From the NCBI GenBank assembly GCA_030530205.1, contig JAUMVK010000016.1:15276-79275 (forward strand): 64,000 nt of DNA, read 5' to 3'. Under the pieces are notes generated by a model. It did no database searches, was not told the DNA's origin, and saw nothing but the letters and a program-made list of their open reading frames with translations. This DNA is from RGIG3701 sp030530205 (GTDB lineage Bacteria > Planctomycetota > Planctomycetia > Pirellulales > Thermoguttaceae). The position numbers and the translations under genes were made by a program. This document shows positions 25,703-33,838 of this stretch, in pieces (the first letter of the stretch is position 1; every line of letters begins with the position of its first letter).

Positions 25703-26032
25703 ATGGCCAAGAAAAAATGCGCCTGTGCCTGCGAGAAGCAAGAAATCGGAATTCAACCCCTGGGTGACCGCGTCGTTGTGGAACGTGACGAGGCGGCAGC
25801 CGTCTCGATGGGTGGGATCTATCTGCCCGATACTGCGAAAAACAAGCCATCCCGCGGAATCGTCGCCTGTGTTGGAAACGGCAAAATGCTCAAGAACGGC
25901 GAACGTTCTACGCTTCAGGTGAAGGCCGGCGATCACGTCCTTTTCCTCTCCTATGCGGGCGAAGAGTTCAAACTCGATGGAAAAGAATATCTGCTTCTGC
26001 GCGAAGAAGACATTTTGGCGATTATTGACTAA
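25703..26032 (+). CDS. groES: Co-chaperonin GroES with cysteine-rich N-terminal extension
   Basis: A 109-residue GroES, the heptameric lid of GroEL. The core is standard (IQPLGDRVVVERDE, mobile loop SMGGIYLPDTAKNKPSRG, GDHVLFLSYAGEEFKLDGKE, ILAIID). Ahead of it are about 14 extra residues, MAKKKCACACEKQE, with Cys 6, 8 and 10 and several lysines; usual GroES begins right at the (I)xPLxDRV strand. The start is secure: GGAGG lies 6 bases before the ATG, and the next Met is inside the mobile loop. No CIRCE element precedes the operon. groEL follows after 36 bases. Confidence 0.95.
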   Translation: MAKKKCACACEKQEIGIQPLGDRVVVERDEAAAVSMGGIYLPDTAKNKPSRGIVACVGNGKMLKNGERSTLQVKAGDHVLFLSYAGEEFKLDGKEYLLLREEDILAIID

Positions 26033-26068
26033 GGACATAAAACACTCAGAATTCAAGGAGATTTTAAT

Positions 26069-27694
26069 ATGGCAAAGATGATTGCGTTTGATCAGGAAGC
26101 CCGTGATGCCATGCGCCGCGGCGTGTCCAAACTGGCTCAGGCCGTTAAAGTGACTTTGGGTCCGCGGGGACGCAACGTCATCATTCAGAAGAGCTTCGGA
26201 AGCCCGCTCGTCACTAAAGACGGCGTGACGGTCGCGAAGGAAGTCGATCTGGAAGATGTTTACGAAAATATGGGCGCCAAAATGGTTCGTGAAGTGGCCA
26301 GCAAAACCAACGACATCGCCGGCGATGGAACCACCACCGCGACGCTCATGGCCGAGGCGATTTTCAATGAAGGCCTCCGTGCGGTCGTTTCCGGCGTCAA
26401 TCCGCTCCAGATGAAACGCGGGATCGATAAAGCGGTCGCCGACGTGACCGAGCAGCTGCACAAACTCTCGATCCCGATCAAGACCGAAAAAGAAATGGCG
26501 CAGGTCGGCACGATCGCCGCCAATAACGACAAAGAGATCGGTGAATTTCTCGCTCAGGCGATGGCCAAAGTCGGTAAAGACGGCGTCATCACGGTCGATG
26601 AAAGCAAATCGCTGGCCATGGAAGTCGAGTACGTCGAAGGTATGCAGTTCGACCGCGGCTACCTGTCCCCCTACTTTGTCACCGATCCCAACACGATGGA
26701 ATGCGTGATGGAAGACGCCTACGTCCTGGTCTTTGAGAAGAAGATCAGCAACATCAAGGACCTTCTGCCGGTTCTTGAGGCGGTTGCGCAGGCGAACAAA
26801 CCACTGCTCATCATCGCGGAAGATGTGGACGGCGAAGCCTTGACGACGCTGGTCATCAACCGCCTGCGTGGTTCGCTCCAGATCGCCGCCGTGAAAGCCC
26901 CGGGTTACGGCGACCGCCGCAAGGCGATGCTTGAGGACATCGCGATCCTGACCGGCGCGAACGCCATTTTCGAGAACATCGGCAAGAAACTTGAGAACGT
27001 GACGATCGAAGACCTTGGAAAAGCCAAGAAAATCGTCATCGCGAAGGACAATACGACGATCATCGAGGGCGCCGGCGACTCGGACGAGATCAAAGCCCGC
27101 ATCGCGCAGATCCGCCGTGAGATCGAAAAAGCCACGAGCGATTACGACCGCGAAAAGCTGGAAGAACGCCTCGCGAAACTCTCCGGCGGTGTGGCGAAAG
27201 TCCTTGTTGGCGCTGCGACCGAAAGCGAGATGAAAGAGAAGAAAGCCCGCGTCGAAGACGCCATGCACGCGACCCGTGCGGCCGTTGAGGAAGGAATTCT
27301 TCCGGGCGGCGGTGTGGCGCTGCTTCGTGCCTCTGCGCAGGTCAAAGCCGGTGAACTTTCCCAGGATGAAAAGATCGGGTACGACATTATTCTGCGCGCC
27401 TGCCGCGCTCCGCTGAGCCAGATCGCCACCAACGCCGGTAAAGACGGCGGGATCGTCTGCGAGAAAGTCGCCGAAGGAAAAGGAAACTTTGGCTACAACG
27501 CGGCGACCGACAAGTACGAAGACCTCGTGAAGTCCGGCGTCATTGACCCGACCAAGGTCACGCGCACCGCGCTCCAGAACGCCGCCAGCGTCGCGTCACT
27601 GCTTCTGACCTCGGAAGCCCTGATCGCGGAAAAGCCGAAAGAAAATGCGGCTCCTGCGGCTCCGGCCGGCGGCGACATGGGTGGAATGTACTAA
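26069..27694 (+). CDS. groEL: Chaperonin GroEL
   Basis: A 541-residue 60-kDa chaperonin subunit. Present: VKVTLGPRGRNVIIQKSFG, the nucleotide loop NDIAGDGTTTAT, AVKAPGYGDRRKAMLEDIAI, the equatorial EEGILPGGGVALLRA and a short Gly-Met tail (GGDMGGMY). Ribosome site AAGGAG lies 9 bases upstream. Operon with groES; one pair only in this window, although Planctomycetota often have several groEL copies. Confidence 0.98.
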   Translation: MAKMIAFDQEARDAMRRGVSKLAQAVKVTLGPRGRNVIIQKSFGSPLVTKDGVTVAKEVDLEDVYENMGAKMVREVASKTNDIAGDGTTTATLMAEAIFNEGLRAVVSGVNPLQMKRGIDKAVADVTEQLHKLSIPIKTEKEMAQVGTIAANNDKEIGEFLAQAMAKVGKDGVITVDESKSLAMEVEYVEGMQFDRGYLSPYFVTDPNTMECVMEDAYVLVFEKKISNIKDLLPVLEAVAQANKPLLIIAEDVDGEALTTLVINRLRGSLQIAAVKAPGYGDRRKAMLEDIAILTGANAIFENIGKKLENVTIEDLGKAKKIVIAKDNTTIIEGAGDSDEIKARIAQIRREIEKATSDYDREKLEERLAKLSGGVAKVLVGAATESEMKEKKARVEDAMHATRAAVEEGILPGGGVALLRASAQVKAGELSQDEKIGYDIILRACRAPLSQIATNAGKDGGIVCEKVAEGKGNFGYNAATDKYEDLVKSGVIDPTKVTRTALQNAASVASLLLTSEALIAEKPKENAAPAAPAGGDMGGMY

Positions 27695-27698
27695 AACG

Positions 27699-27844
27699 AA
27701 AGGCGGTAATGAAGGCCGGAGGCCGGAATTACTCGTAAATTTGAGACAGTAATGAAATGCGGAGCGTGTAATTTCGCGCTCCGCGCTCTATTACCACCTG
27801 ACATTCCGTAACTTGACCGGCGGGACGCCGGCCCTCCGAATCTC
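27699..27844. repeat. Dispersed intergenic repeat, GGCGGTAATGG family, with full tail
   Basis: Forward unit AAAGGCGGTAATGAAGGCCG (27700 on), a degenerate inner pair (CAGTAATGAAATGCGGAGCG / CGCGCTCCGCGCTCTATTAC), then the tail ACATTCCGTAACTTGACC ... GGACGCCGGCCCTCCGAATC shared with 4832-4879. It sits directly after groEL. Confidence 0.82.
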
Positions 27845-27860
27845 GCTTTAAAATTCTTCT

Positions 27861-27895
27861 CCCCCCCTTGAAATCAATCTCTTTCTGACTATAAT
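27861..27895 (+). promoter_or_regulatory. Predicted sigma-70 promoter with upstream C tract (iorA)
   Basis: CCCCCCC (27861-27867) abuts -35 TTGAAA (27868-27873); 16-base spacer; -10 TATAAT (27890-27895). The clearest example of the C-tract arrangement. Confidence 0.7.
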
Positions 27896-27924
27896 AATTT
27901 AAAGGAGAATAACAGGTTAAAAAG

Positions 27925-27946
27925 ACGTGGTACTGCCGCGTTTTTT
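27925..27946 (+). promoter_or_regulatory. Terminator-like hairpin in the iorA leader (possible attenuator)
   Basis: ACGTGG-TACTG-CCGCGT forms a six-pair stem (one G-U) followed by TTTTTT. It lies between the promoter at 27861-27895 and the iorA ATG at 27973, preceded by AAAGGAG at 27901-27907 without an obvious start codon. Premature termination of iorAB transcripts is possible. Confidence 0.45.
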
Positions 27947-27972
27947 GTCTCAAATCCAGTTCAGGAACACTC

Positions 27973-29727
27973 ATGAAGCAATTACTTTCAGGAAACGAAG
28001 CGTTTGCGCGCGCAATGTATGAGGCGGGCGTGACTTTGGCGGTCGGCTACCCCGGTACTCCCTCCACCGAAATTTTGGAAAACTGTGCCAAACACTATAA
28101 AGACTCCTTCCGCTGCGAGTGGGCGCCGAATGAAAAGGTCGCGCTGGAAGTCGCCGCCGGTGCCGCCATGACGGGCGCACGGGCGTGCGTCACGATGAAG
28201 CACGTCGGGCTGAACGTCGCGGCCGACCCGCTTCTTTCTCTTTCCTACGCCAGGACGCCGGGCGCGCTGATCATCATCGTCGCGGACGATCCGGGAATGC
28301 ACTCCAGCCAGAACGAGCAGGATTCCCGTCACTACGCCCGTTTCGCGAAAGTGCCGGTCATCGAACCGTCCGACTCGGCCGAGGCCAAAGACTTCCTGAA
28401 GAAAGCGATCGAGATTTCCGAAACGTACCGCACGCCGGTGATCATGCGCACGTCCACCCGCGTGAGCCACAGCCGCTCGCTGGTCGAGCTGGAAGAGCGT
28501 CAGGTCCCGGACCGTGAGATCGCGTTCCAGAAGGACCCGAAGAGTTACGCGCTTGTGCCGGCATTCGCTCGGAAACTGCGTCACGTCGTGGAAGACCGCG
28601 TGAAGCGGATCGCCGCCGACAATTCGGAGAAATGGACGCTCAACCGTGTGGAGGAAGGCTCGAAGAAGCTCGGGATCGTCACGGAAGGGATCGCATATCA
28701 GTACGTGAAGGAAGTTTTCCCGGAGGCTTCCGTTCTGAAACTGGGCTGCGCGTGGCCGCTTCCCGAAAAACTGATCCGTGATTTTGCCGCGGGCGTTGAA
28801 AAGGTCCTGGTCGTGGAAGAAGTCGAGGACTTCACCGAGCTGAACATGAAGGCGGCCGGGATCGCGTGTGAAGGCAAAAAGTACGTTCCGAACATCGGCG
28901 AGCTTTCCTCGGACGTTCTGCGTGAGTCCCGCGCAAAGATGGAAGGGGTCGGGTACACGCCCTGCGCGTGCTGTGTGAACGCCTCGGACGAACCGCTGCC
29001 GAACCGTCCGCCGACGCTCTGCGCGGGCTGCCCGCACCGGGGGCTTTTCTATGCGCTGAGCAAACTGGACGTGGACGTCACGGGCGACATTGGGTGCTAC
29101 TCGCTGGGCGTTCAGCCGCCGTTGAGCGCTCTGGATACGATCATCTGCATGGGGGCCGGTTTCTCCATGGCGCACGGTATGGCCCAGAGCGGTCAGAAGC
29201 GCAAGGTCGTCGGGCTCCTCGGCGACTCGACGTTCTTCCACTCGGGCATTACGGGTCTGCTGAATATCGCGTGGAACAAAGCGAACTGCACGGTCATTGT
29301 GCTCGACAATCGAATCACGGCCATGACCGGCCATCAGGATAATCCCGGGACGGGGAAGACGCTCATGGGCGATCCGTCCAACGCCGCCGACATCGCCGAG
29401 ATCGGCCGCGCGTGCGGGATGAAGAACATCGCGACGTTCGACCCGCTGAACTACGCGGAGACGAGCGCCATTCTGAAGCGGGCGACCGAATCGGACGAGC
29501 CGTGGCTTTTGATCTCGAAGAGCCCGTGTGTGCTGATCATGAAAGAGCGCGTCGGGAACGTGCGCAAGATCGACGCGGAAAAGTGCAAGAACTGCCGCGC
29601 CTGCGTGAAGACCGGCTGCCCGGCCATCGAATGCACCGGCAAGAACAAGCCCGAGATCAACCCCATCACCTGCAACGGCTGCTCGCTGTGCAACCAGGTG
29701 TGCAAGTTTGGAGCCATAAGCGAGTAA
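27973..29727 (+). CDS. iorA: Indolepyruvate:ferredoxin oxidoreductase, alpha subunit
   Basis: A 584-residue oxygen-sensitive enzyme chain that oxidatively decarboxylates aryl pyruvates (from Trp, Phe, Tyr) to aryl-acetyl-CoA with ferredoxin. The N-terminal pyrimidine-binding part has GYPGTPSTEI and the TPP part has GDIGCYSLGV ... GDSTFFHSGITGL. Two 4Fe-4S clusters close the protein (CKNCRACVKTGCP and CNGCSLCNQVCKFG); the first has an irregular last spacing (CxxCxxCx3C then P), as is normal in IorA. AGGA lies before the ATG. The iorB gene follows, separated by a hairpin repeat. Confidence 0.97.
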   Translation: MKQLLSGNEAFARAMYEAGVTLAVGYPGTPSTEILENCAKHYKDSFRCEWAPNEKVALEVAAGAAMTGARACVTMKHVGLNVAADPLLSLSYARTPGALIIIVADDPGMHSSQNEQDSRHYARFAKVPVIEPSDSAEAKDFLKKAIEISETYRTPVIMRTSTRVSHSRSLVELEERQVPDREIAFQKDPKSYALVPAFARKLRHVVEDRVKRIAADNSEKWTLNRVEEGSKKLGIVTEGIAYQYVKEVFPEASVLKLGCAWPLPEKLIRDFAAGVEKVLVVEEVEDFTELNMKAAGIACEGKKYVPNIGELSSDVLRESRAKMEGVGYTPCACCVNASDEPLPNRPPTLCAGCPHRGLFYALSKLDVDVTGDIGCYSLGVQPPLSALDTIICMGAGFSMAHGMAQSGQKRKVVGLLGDSTFFHSGITGLLNIAWNKANCTVIVLDNRITAMTGHQDNPGTGKTLMGDPSNAADIAEIGRACGMKNIATFDPLNYAETSAILKRATESDEPWLLISKSPCVLIMKERVGNVRKIDAEKCKNCRACVKTGCPAIECTGKNKPEINPITCNGCSLCNQVCKFGAISE

Positions 29728-29844
29728 AATGAATAATGAATAATGAATAACGAATAATGAGGAGAAAAAGTTTGAACTCATTCTGCAAATTACGTTACGC
29801 GAAGCGTTCATTATTCGTTATTCGTTATTCATTATTCGTTATTT
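29728..29844. repeat. Long inverted repeat with 7-base TAATGAA tandem arms
   Basis: The left arm AATGAATAATGAATAATGAA + TAACGAATAATGA pairs with TCATTATTCGTTATTCGTTA + TTCATTATTCGTTATT at 29808-29843. It is placed between iorA and iorB, which encode two halves of one enzyme, so transcripts must carry it as a strong hairpin. Confidence 0.88.
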
Positions 29845-29872
29845 CCAAAACACTTTAGAAATTTGAAAGATC

Positions 29873-30463
29873 ATGAATAAAACTACCAGTATCGTACTCG
29901 CCGGCGTCGGTGGGCAGGGCATTCTGCTTGCGAGCGAAATTCTCGCGAAGGCCGCAGGGTTTGCCGGATTTGATGTGAAAACCAACGAAGTCCACGGAAT
30001 GGCCCAGCGCGGCGGTTCCGTGATCGGTCAGATCCGCTACGGCGAGCGCGTTTACAGCCCGCTCGTTTCGCGTGGGGAGGCGACCGTTTTGATGTCGCTG
30101 GAACGGATCGAGGCCCTGCGTTACGCCGAGTTTCTCGCTCCGGACGGGCTGGCCGTCGTGAACTCCCAGGTCGTGATCCCGACCACGGTCTCCTCGGGCG
30201 GCGCGGTCTATCCCGAAAACGCGAAGGAGATCCTGAAGCAGACGTTCAAGCATTTGATTTACCTCGACGCGAACCGCATCGCGCTGGAGCTTGGAAATCC
30301 GAAGTGCGCGAACGTGGTGCTTCTCGGCGCGCTTTCGACCCGGCTGACGGACATCTCGTTTGAGATTTGGGAGCAGGCGATCCGCGAGTGCGTCAAGCCG
30401 AAATTCATCGACCTGAACATCACGGCTTTTGAAACGGGCGCGAAGGCTCCATCGGAGCTTTGA
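29873..30463 (+). CDS. iorB: Indolepyruvate:ferredoxin oxidoreductase, beta subunit
   Basis: A 196-residue gamma-type subunit of the 2-oxoacid:ferredoxin oxidoreductases. The start VLAGVGGQGILLASEILAKA and EVHGMAQRGGSVIGQIRYG are diagnostic, and the end EFIDLNITAFETG-like stretch is typical. It pairs with IorA upstream. The 145-base gap between them holds the TAATGAA inverted repeat, so the two halves are probably in one transcript but translated independently. Confidence 0.95.
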   Translation: MNKTTSIVLAGVGGQGILLASEILAKAAGFAGFDVKTNEVHGMAQRGGSVIGQIRYGERVYSPLVSRGEATVLMSLERIEALRYAEFLAPDGLAVVNSQVVIPTTVSSGGAVYPENAKEILKQTFKHLIYLDANRIALELGNPKCANVVLLGALSTRLTDISFEIWEQAIRECVKPKFIDLNITAFETGAKAPSEL

Positions 30464-30482
30464 ATTACTCTCATCAATAAAG

Positions 30483-30512
30483 TACAGAGGTGAGATTTCC
30501 CGCCTCTGTATT
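30483..30512 (+). terminator. Hairpin after iorB
   Basis: TACAGAGG and CCTCTGTA form a perfect eight-base stem; only a short TTAAG follows, so termination may be weak. Confidence 0.5.
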
Positions 30513-30582
30513 AAGAAAGATTTACGAAGTTTTTCGTTGTGAGTAAAATCGTTCGCCTCAATTTTTTTCACGTACCGTACCA

Positions 30583-31362
30583 ATGATCCCGTGTTATGTC
30601 ATTAATTTGGATCGTTCTCCTGAAAGAATGAATAACATTCGGCGTTATTTTGAACCAATGACATCGCTGCGATTGATTCGGGTTCCGGCGATCGACTTGA
30701 CTTCGGATTCTTTATCGGAGAGTGAACGGGAGGGATATTTACGTCACTATCATCCATTCCGTTTCAGATTATGTATGGGGCGGGGAGCGACTCAAGGGGA
30801 GATCGGTTGTTTTTTGAGCCATCAGAAAGCCTTGCGTTTGTTTTTGGATTCCGATAAACCATTTGCGGCGATTTTTGAGGATGATATTTGTCCGAAGCCT
30901 TATCTTGCTGAAATACTGGAGGAGGTCATTGCTTCTTCCGCTTATTGGGATATTGTACGTCTGGGGATGAATCGCCCACAATTGGCTATACATTTTCGGG
31001 AATTGCATCATGGAATAAAACTGGCTACGTGTCTGAAAGGATTCGCTTTCGCAGGTGGGTATCTTGTAAATCGCAGCGCTGCGGAATTCATTTTGAAAGA
31101 GCTGACTGAGATTGATGTCCCGTGGGATTTGAAAATATTTCTCGGCTGGAAAAAAATGCGCGAAGCGTCCCTTATTCCAGGAGCGTATGAGTTAGATGAA
31201 TTATCTCTTCAATCGACACTGGGCAATCGCAAGAAAAAATTATCCCTTCCCATCTCCCTTTTTTGGTGGACATGCCGTTTTTATCGGATCTATGCTCGCA
31301 TTGTTCGCACGTGTGTGCAGTTACAAAGGGTATGGGAACGAAGACGAGTGGTGAATGATTAA
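30583..31362 (+). CDS. Glycosyltransferase family 25 protein (surface polysaccharide)
   Basis: A 259-residue enzyme of the LPS-biosynthesis/GT25 family. The start CYVINLDRSPERM, the middle GEIGCFLSHQKALR, and AAIFEDDICP (the acidic sugar-nucleotide site) are the family marks, and FAFAGGYLVNRSAAEFIL matches the later conserved block. It transfers a sugar, often galactose, to a glycan acceptor at the cytoplasmic face. Third-position A/T use is clearly higher than in iorAB upstream and the esterase downstream, a compositional shift shared with the next gene. Start at 30583 as the first ATG. Confidence 0.88.
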   Translation: MIPCYVINLDRSPERMNNIRRYFEPMTSLRLIRVPAIDLTSDSLSESEREGYLRHYHPFRFRLCMGRGATQGEIGCFLSHQKALRLFLDSDKPFAAIFEDDICPKPYLAEILEEVIASSAYWDIVRLGMNRPQLAIHFRELHHGIKLATCLKGFAFAGGYLVNRSAAEFILKELTEIDVPWDLKIFLGWKKMREASLIPGAYELDELSLQSTLGNRKKKLSLPISLFWWTCRFYRIYARIVRTCVQLQRVWERRRVVND

Positions 31363-31446
31363 ATCATGTGATCAATTCATAAGAATTATACCTTGATTTT
31401 TTATTTGACAGTGAATAATATTGGGGGAGTTTAAACAGGAGATTAA

Positions 31447-32412
31447 ATGGCTAAGGCTTCAGAATCCATTCCAATTTTGATTTTTCACAAAGGAAATTCG
31501 CCCTACTTGAGGGATTGCCTTGTTCAGGCTCGGAAAACCAATCCTTCCTCCAGGTTGATCCTCTTGGGGGACGAAGAAAATGCGCATCTGGCTCAGGACG
31601 AAGCCTTGGAGGGACTGGAACATTTTGAGGCGGATTCCTTTCCTGGCTTTAAAGAGTTTCAACCTTTTTATCATCATTGCAGTAATTTGTCGTTCAATTT
31701 CGAAATGGCATGTATTCAGCGTTGGTTTGTGATGCGGGATTGGGCGAGGCAATTTGGAATCAAACGGTTCTTGCATCTTGATTCGGATGTCCTGCTTTTT
31801 TGCAATGTTACGGAACTGGCTCAGCGGTTTGACAAATACGACATGACGTTTATGCGTTGGGACGCAGACCGACTTTTAGCGCATTTTTTCCTGTTGAATC
31901 GAATCGAATTTCTGGATGAGTTTTGCGAGTACATTCTGAAAATCTACCAAAATGACTCGGAATTTGAGCGGCTTGTGAAGCGAAGCATGAATGAAAATAG
32001 AGTTCGCCAGCAGGATCCGTGGATTAGTGACATGTCACTTTTGGCTGGTTTTTATGATGTTTCTGGCTGTAATGCGTATTTCCTGGAAAACGCTCGGGAG
32101 GAGGGCCTCTTTTTCGATGATCGTATTACGTTAGCCGGGTCTTTTCAGAAAGAATTTGGCATATTGCGTAAACATAAAATTAAAAAAGTACGTTTTTTGG
32201 ATGGTCATCCGTTTGTTTTTACGCAAGAAGGAAAACCTATGGAGGTACAGATACTGCACTTTCATTCCTTTACCAAGTTTTTAATGCCTTATTTTGAACG
32301 TGGTCAAAATCCTCGCTGGTTGTTCTTTTGGTACACGTTGATTTTAGAGCATAAAATGGTCAAAAGATTTATGAAAAAAGGGATCTATAGCCCAAGAATT
32401 TTATTTTTTTGA
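31447..32412 (+). CDS. Glycosyltransferase-like protein (GT-A, DxD)
   Basis: A 321-residue protein that starts with a nucleotide-binding-like strand (IPILIFHKGNSPYLRDCLVQ) and has HLDSDVLLF near residues 112-120, a DxD sugar-nucleotide/metal motif. The rest (MTFMRWDADRL, DPWISDMSLLAGFY) agrees with a GT-A transferase, but no exact family is recognised. AT-rich like the GT25 gene before it; the two probably form a small acquired or fast-evolving cell-surface glycan cassette. Leader AAACAGGAGATTAA gives a good ribosome site. Confidence 0.75.
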   Translation: MAKASESIPILIFHKGNSPYLRDCLVQARKTNPSSRLILLGDEENAHLAQDEALEGLEHFEADSFPGFKEFQPFYHHCSNLSFNFEMACIQRWFVMRDWARQFGIKRFLHLDSDVLLFCNVTELAQRFDKYDMTFMRWDADRLLAHFFLLNRIEFLDEFCEYILKIYQNDSEFERLVKRSMNENRVRQQDPWISDMSLLAGFYDVSGCNAYFLENAREEGLFFDDRITLAGSFQKEFGILRKHKIKKVRFLDGHPFVFTQEGKPMEVQILHFHSFTKFLMPYFERGQNPRWLFFWYTLILEHKMVKRFMKKGIYSPRILFF

Positions 32413-32478
32413 TCCTCGAGTTAAAGTTTGTTTCCTTAATATTTTTCATCCCCCCCCTTAATAAAAAGGAGTTTCAAA

Positions 32479-33651
32479 ATGCTTCGTCGTGATTTTCTCC
32501 GCATGGCCGCAAGTGCCGCGGCGGTTTCCGTTTTGGGAGGCGTTCCGTCTCGTGTTTTCGCTGATGATGCCGCGCCGGTTGCCGGGCCAAAAATCAGTTT
32601 CGATCCTGTCGAGGAAAAAGATGGCTGGGTCTGGTACGACGCCGCCACGCTGCCGATCGAAGGCCGCGCCTGGGAAGATGAACTGCGTGACGCGCCGTTT
32701 GATCGTTTCCCGAAACGTTGGATGGAAAAGATCCCCGTGCGGAACCTTTCGACCCATTCCTCCGGCCTTTGTGTCCGTTTCGTGACGAACGGCCCTGTGA
32801 AAATGACGTACGACCTGCGCGGCGCGAGTTTGGCGATGTATCACATGCCGTCAACGGGAATGAGCGGCTTCGACCTTTATGGCCGTGATGATGCCGGGAA
32901 GATGAAGTTTTGCCAGATGATCCAGAAAGGCAAGACCATCGACGAGGAACACGCCATTACGTTGAATACGCCGGTCGGAAAGCCCGAAAATGATGGGAAA
33001 CGCGAGTTTATGCTCTATTTCCCAACCTACAACGGCGTGAACACGCTGCGGCTGGCCGTCCCGAAAGGGAAGGTTTTCGAGGCGGCGCCTGCGCGGAAAC
33101 TCAAGCCGATCCTGTACTACGGGACCTCCATCATGCAGGGCGGCTGCTCGTCCCGCTGCTCGACCTGCGCCCCGGCCATCGTCGGACGCCGGCTCGATCT
33201 GGCGCACTGGAATTTCGGTTTCTCGGGTTCCGGCAAAATGGAGCCGGTGATGGCGGAAGCGTTCGCCGAGCTGGATCCATCGGTTTACTGCCTCGACTGC
33301 AACTGGAACATGAGTCCGGACCTGATCCACGAGCGGCTCGTTCCGTTTGTTCACCGTCTGCGTGAGGCCCATCCCGAAACGCCGATTTTGTGTGTGGAAG
33401 GCTACAAGCCACCGTACCCGTACAGCTGGGCCGGTCATGAAGGGCAGAGGGACGCCAGAGGCCAGGCAAACTGGGAAGAGTACCAGAAACTCAAGGAGGA
33501 AGGCGTGAAAAATCTTTGGTATTTGGACGCCGACCCGCAAATGCCCGGAGACGGCGAAGGGACGGTCGATAATTGCCACGCGACCGACTACGGATTCTTT
33601 GTTCAAGCGAATGCGTACGAAAAAGTTTTGCGTGAAATTCTGAACCTTTGA
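32479..33651 (+). CDS. Tat-exported SGNH/GDSL hydrolase with GxDLY domain
   Basis: A 390-residue exported esterase. A twin-arginine signal (MLRRDFLRMAASAAAVSVLG) is followed by a beta-sandwich with the GFDLYG motif of the GxDLY domain that precedes this esterase type, then an SGNH fold: nucleophile block ILYYGTSIMQGGCSS, FGFSGSGKMEP (Gly block), CNWNMSP (Asn block), and DNCHATDYGF carrying the catalytic Asp/His. Deacetylation of polysaccharide is the usual role of relatives. Ribosome site AAAAAGGAG. It follows the two glycosyltransferases but GC content returns to the local norm. Confidence 0.88.
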   Translation: MLRRDFLRMAASAAAVSVLGGVPSRVFADDAAPVAGPKISFDPVEEKDGWVWYDAATLPIEGRAWEDELRDAPFDRFPKRWMEKIPVRNLSTHSSGLCVRFVTNGPVKMTYDLRGASLAMYHMPSTGMSGFDLYGRDDAGKMKFCQMIQKGKTIDEEHAITLNTPVGKPENDGKREFMLYFPTYNGVNTLRLAVPKGKVFEAAPARKLKPILYYGTSIMQGGCSSRCSTCAPAIVGRRLDLAHWNFGFSGSGKMEPVMAEAFAELDPSVYCLDCNWNMSPDLIHERLVPFVHRLREAHPETPILCVEGYKPPYPYSWAGHEGQRDARGQANWEEYQKLKEEGVKNLWYLDADPQMPGDGEGTVDNCHATDYGFFVQANAYEKVLREILNL

Positions 33652-33675
33652 GGTCTTTGTGTCGTAAAGTATAAA

Positions 33676-33752
33676 AAGCCGGGGCGGAGAAAACTTTTGA
33701 GATTCGTCAACGATTGCTTCTGGAAACGTCGTTTTCTCTCCCGGCTTCTTTT
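33676..33752 (+). terminator. Long hairpin terminator after the SGNH hydrolase
   Basis: AGCCGGGGCGGAGAAAAC pairs with GTTTTCTCTCCCGGCTT over a long loop and is followed by CTTTTCTG. It ends 25 bases after the stop codon. Confidence 0.6.
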
Positions 33753-33838
33753 CTGATTTTTTTGTGTTGGTTTCTTCATCCGGATTTTCTTGGAATCAGA
33801 AATTCTTTGAAGAGTTACTAAAGAAAGAGAGAGAAAAA

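Noticed and set aside
25226..27268. A 680-codon minus-strand frame opposite groES-groEL
   Set aside because: Crosses a repeat and the chaperonin genes; the protein shows no family feature and the opposite strand carries groES and groEL.
33764..33838. An upstream extension of rtcB by 25 codons
   Set aside because: The extra residues have no counterpart in the family and the ATG at 33839 is the better start; the upstream part follows a terminator.
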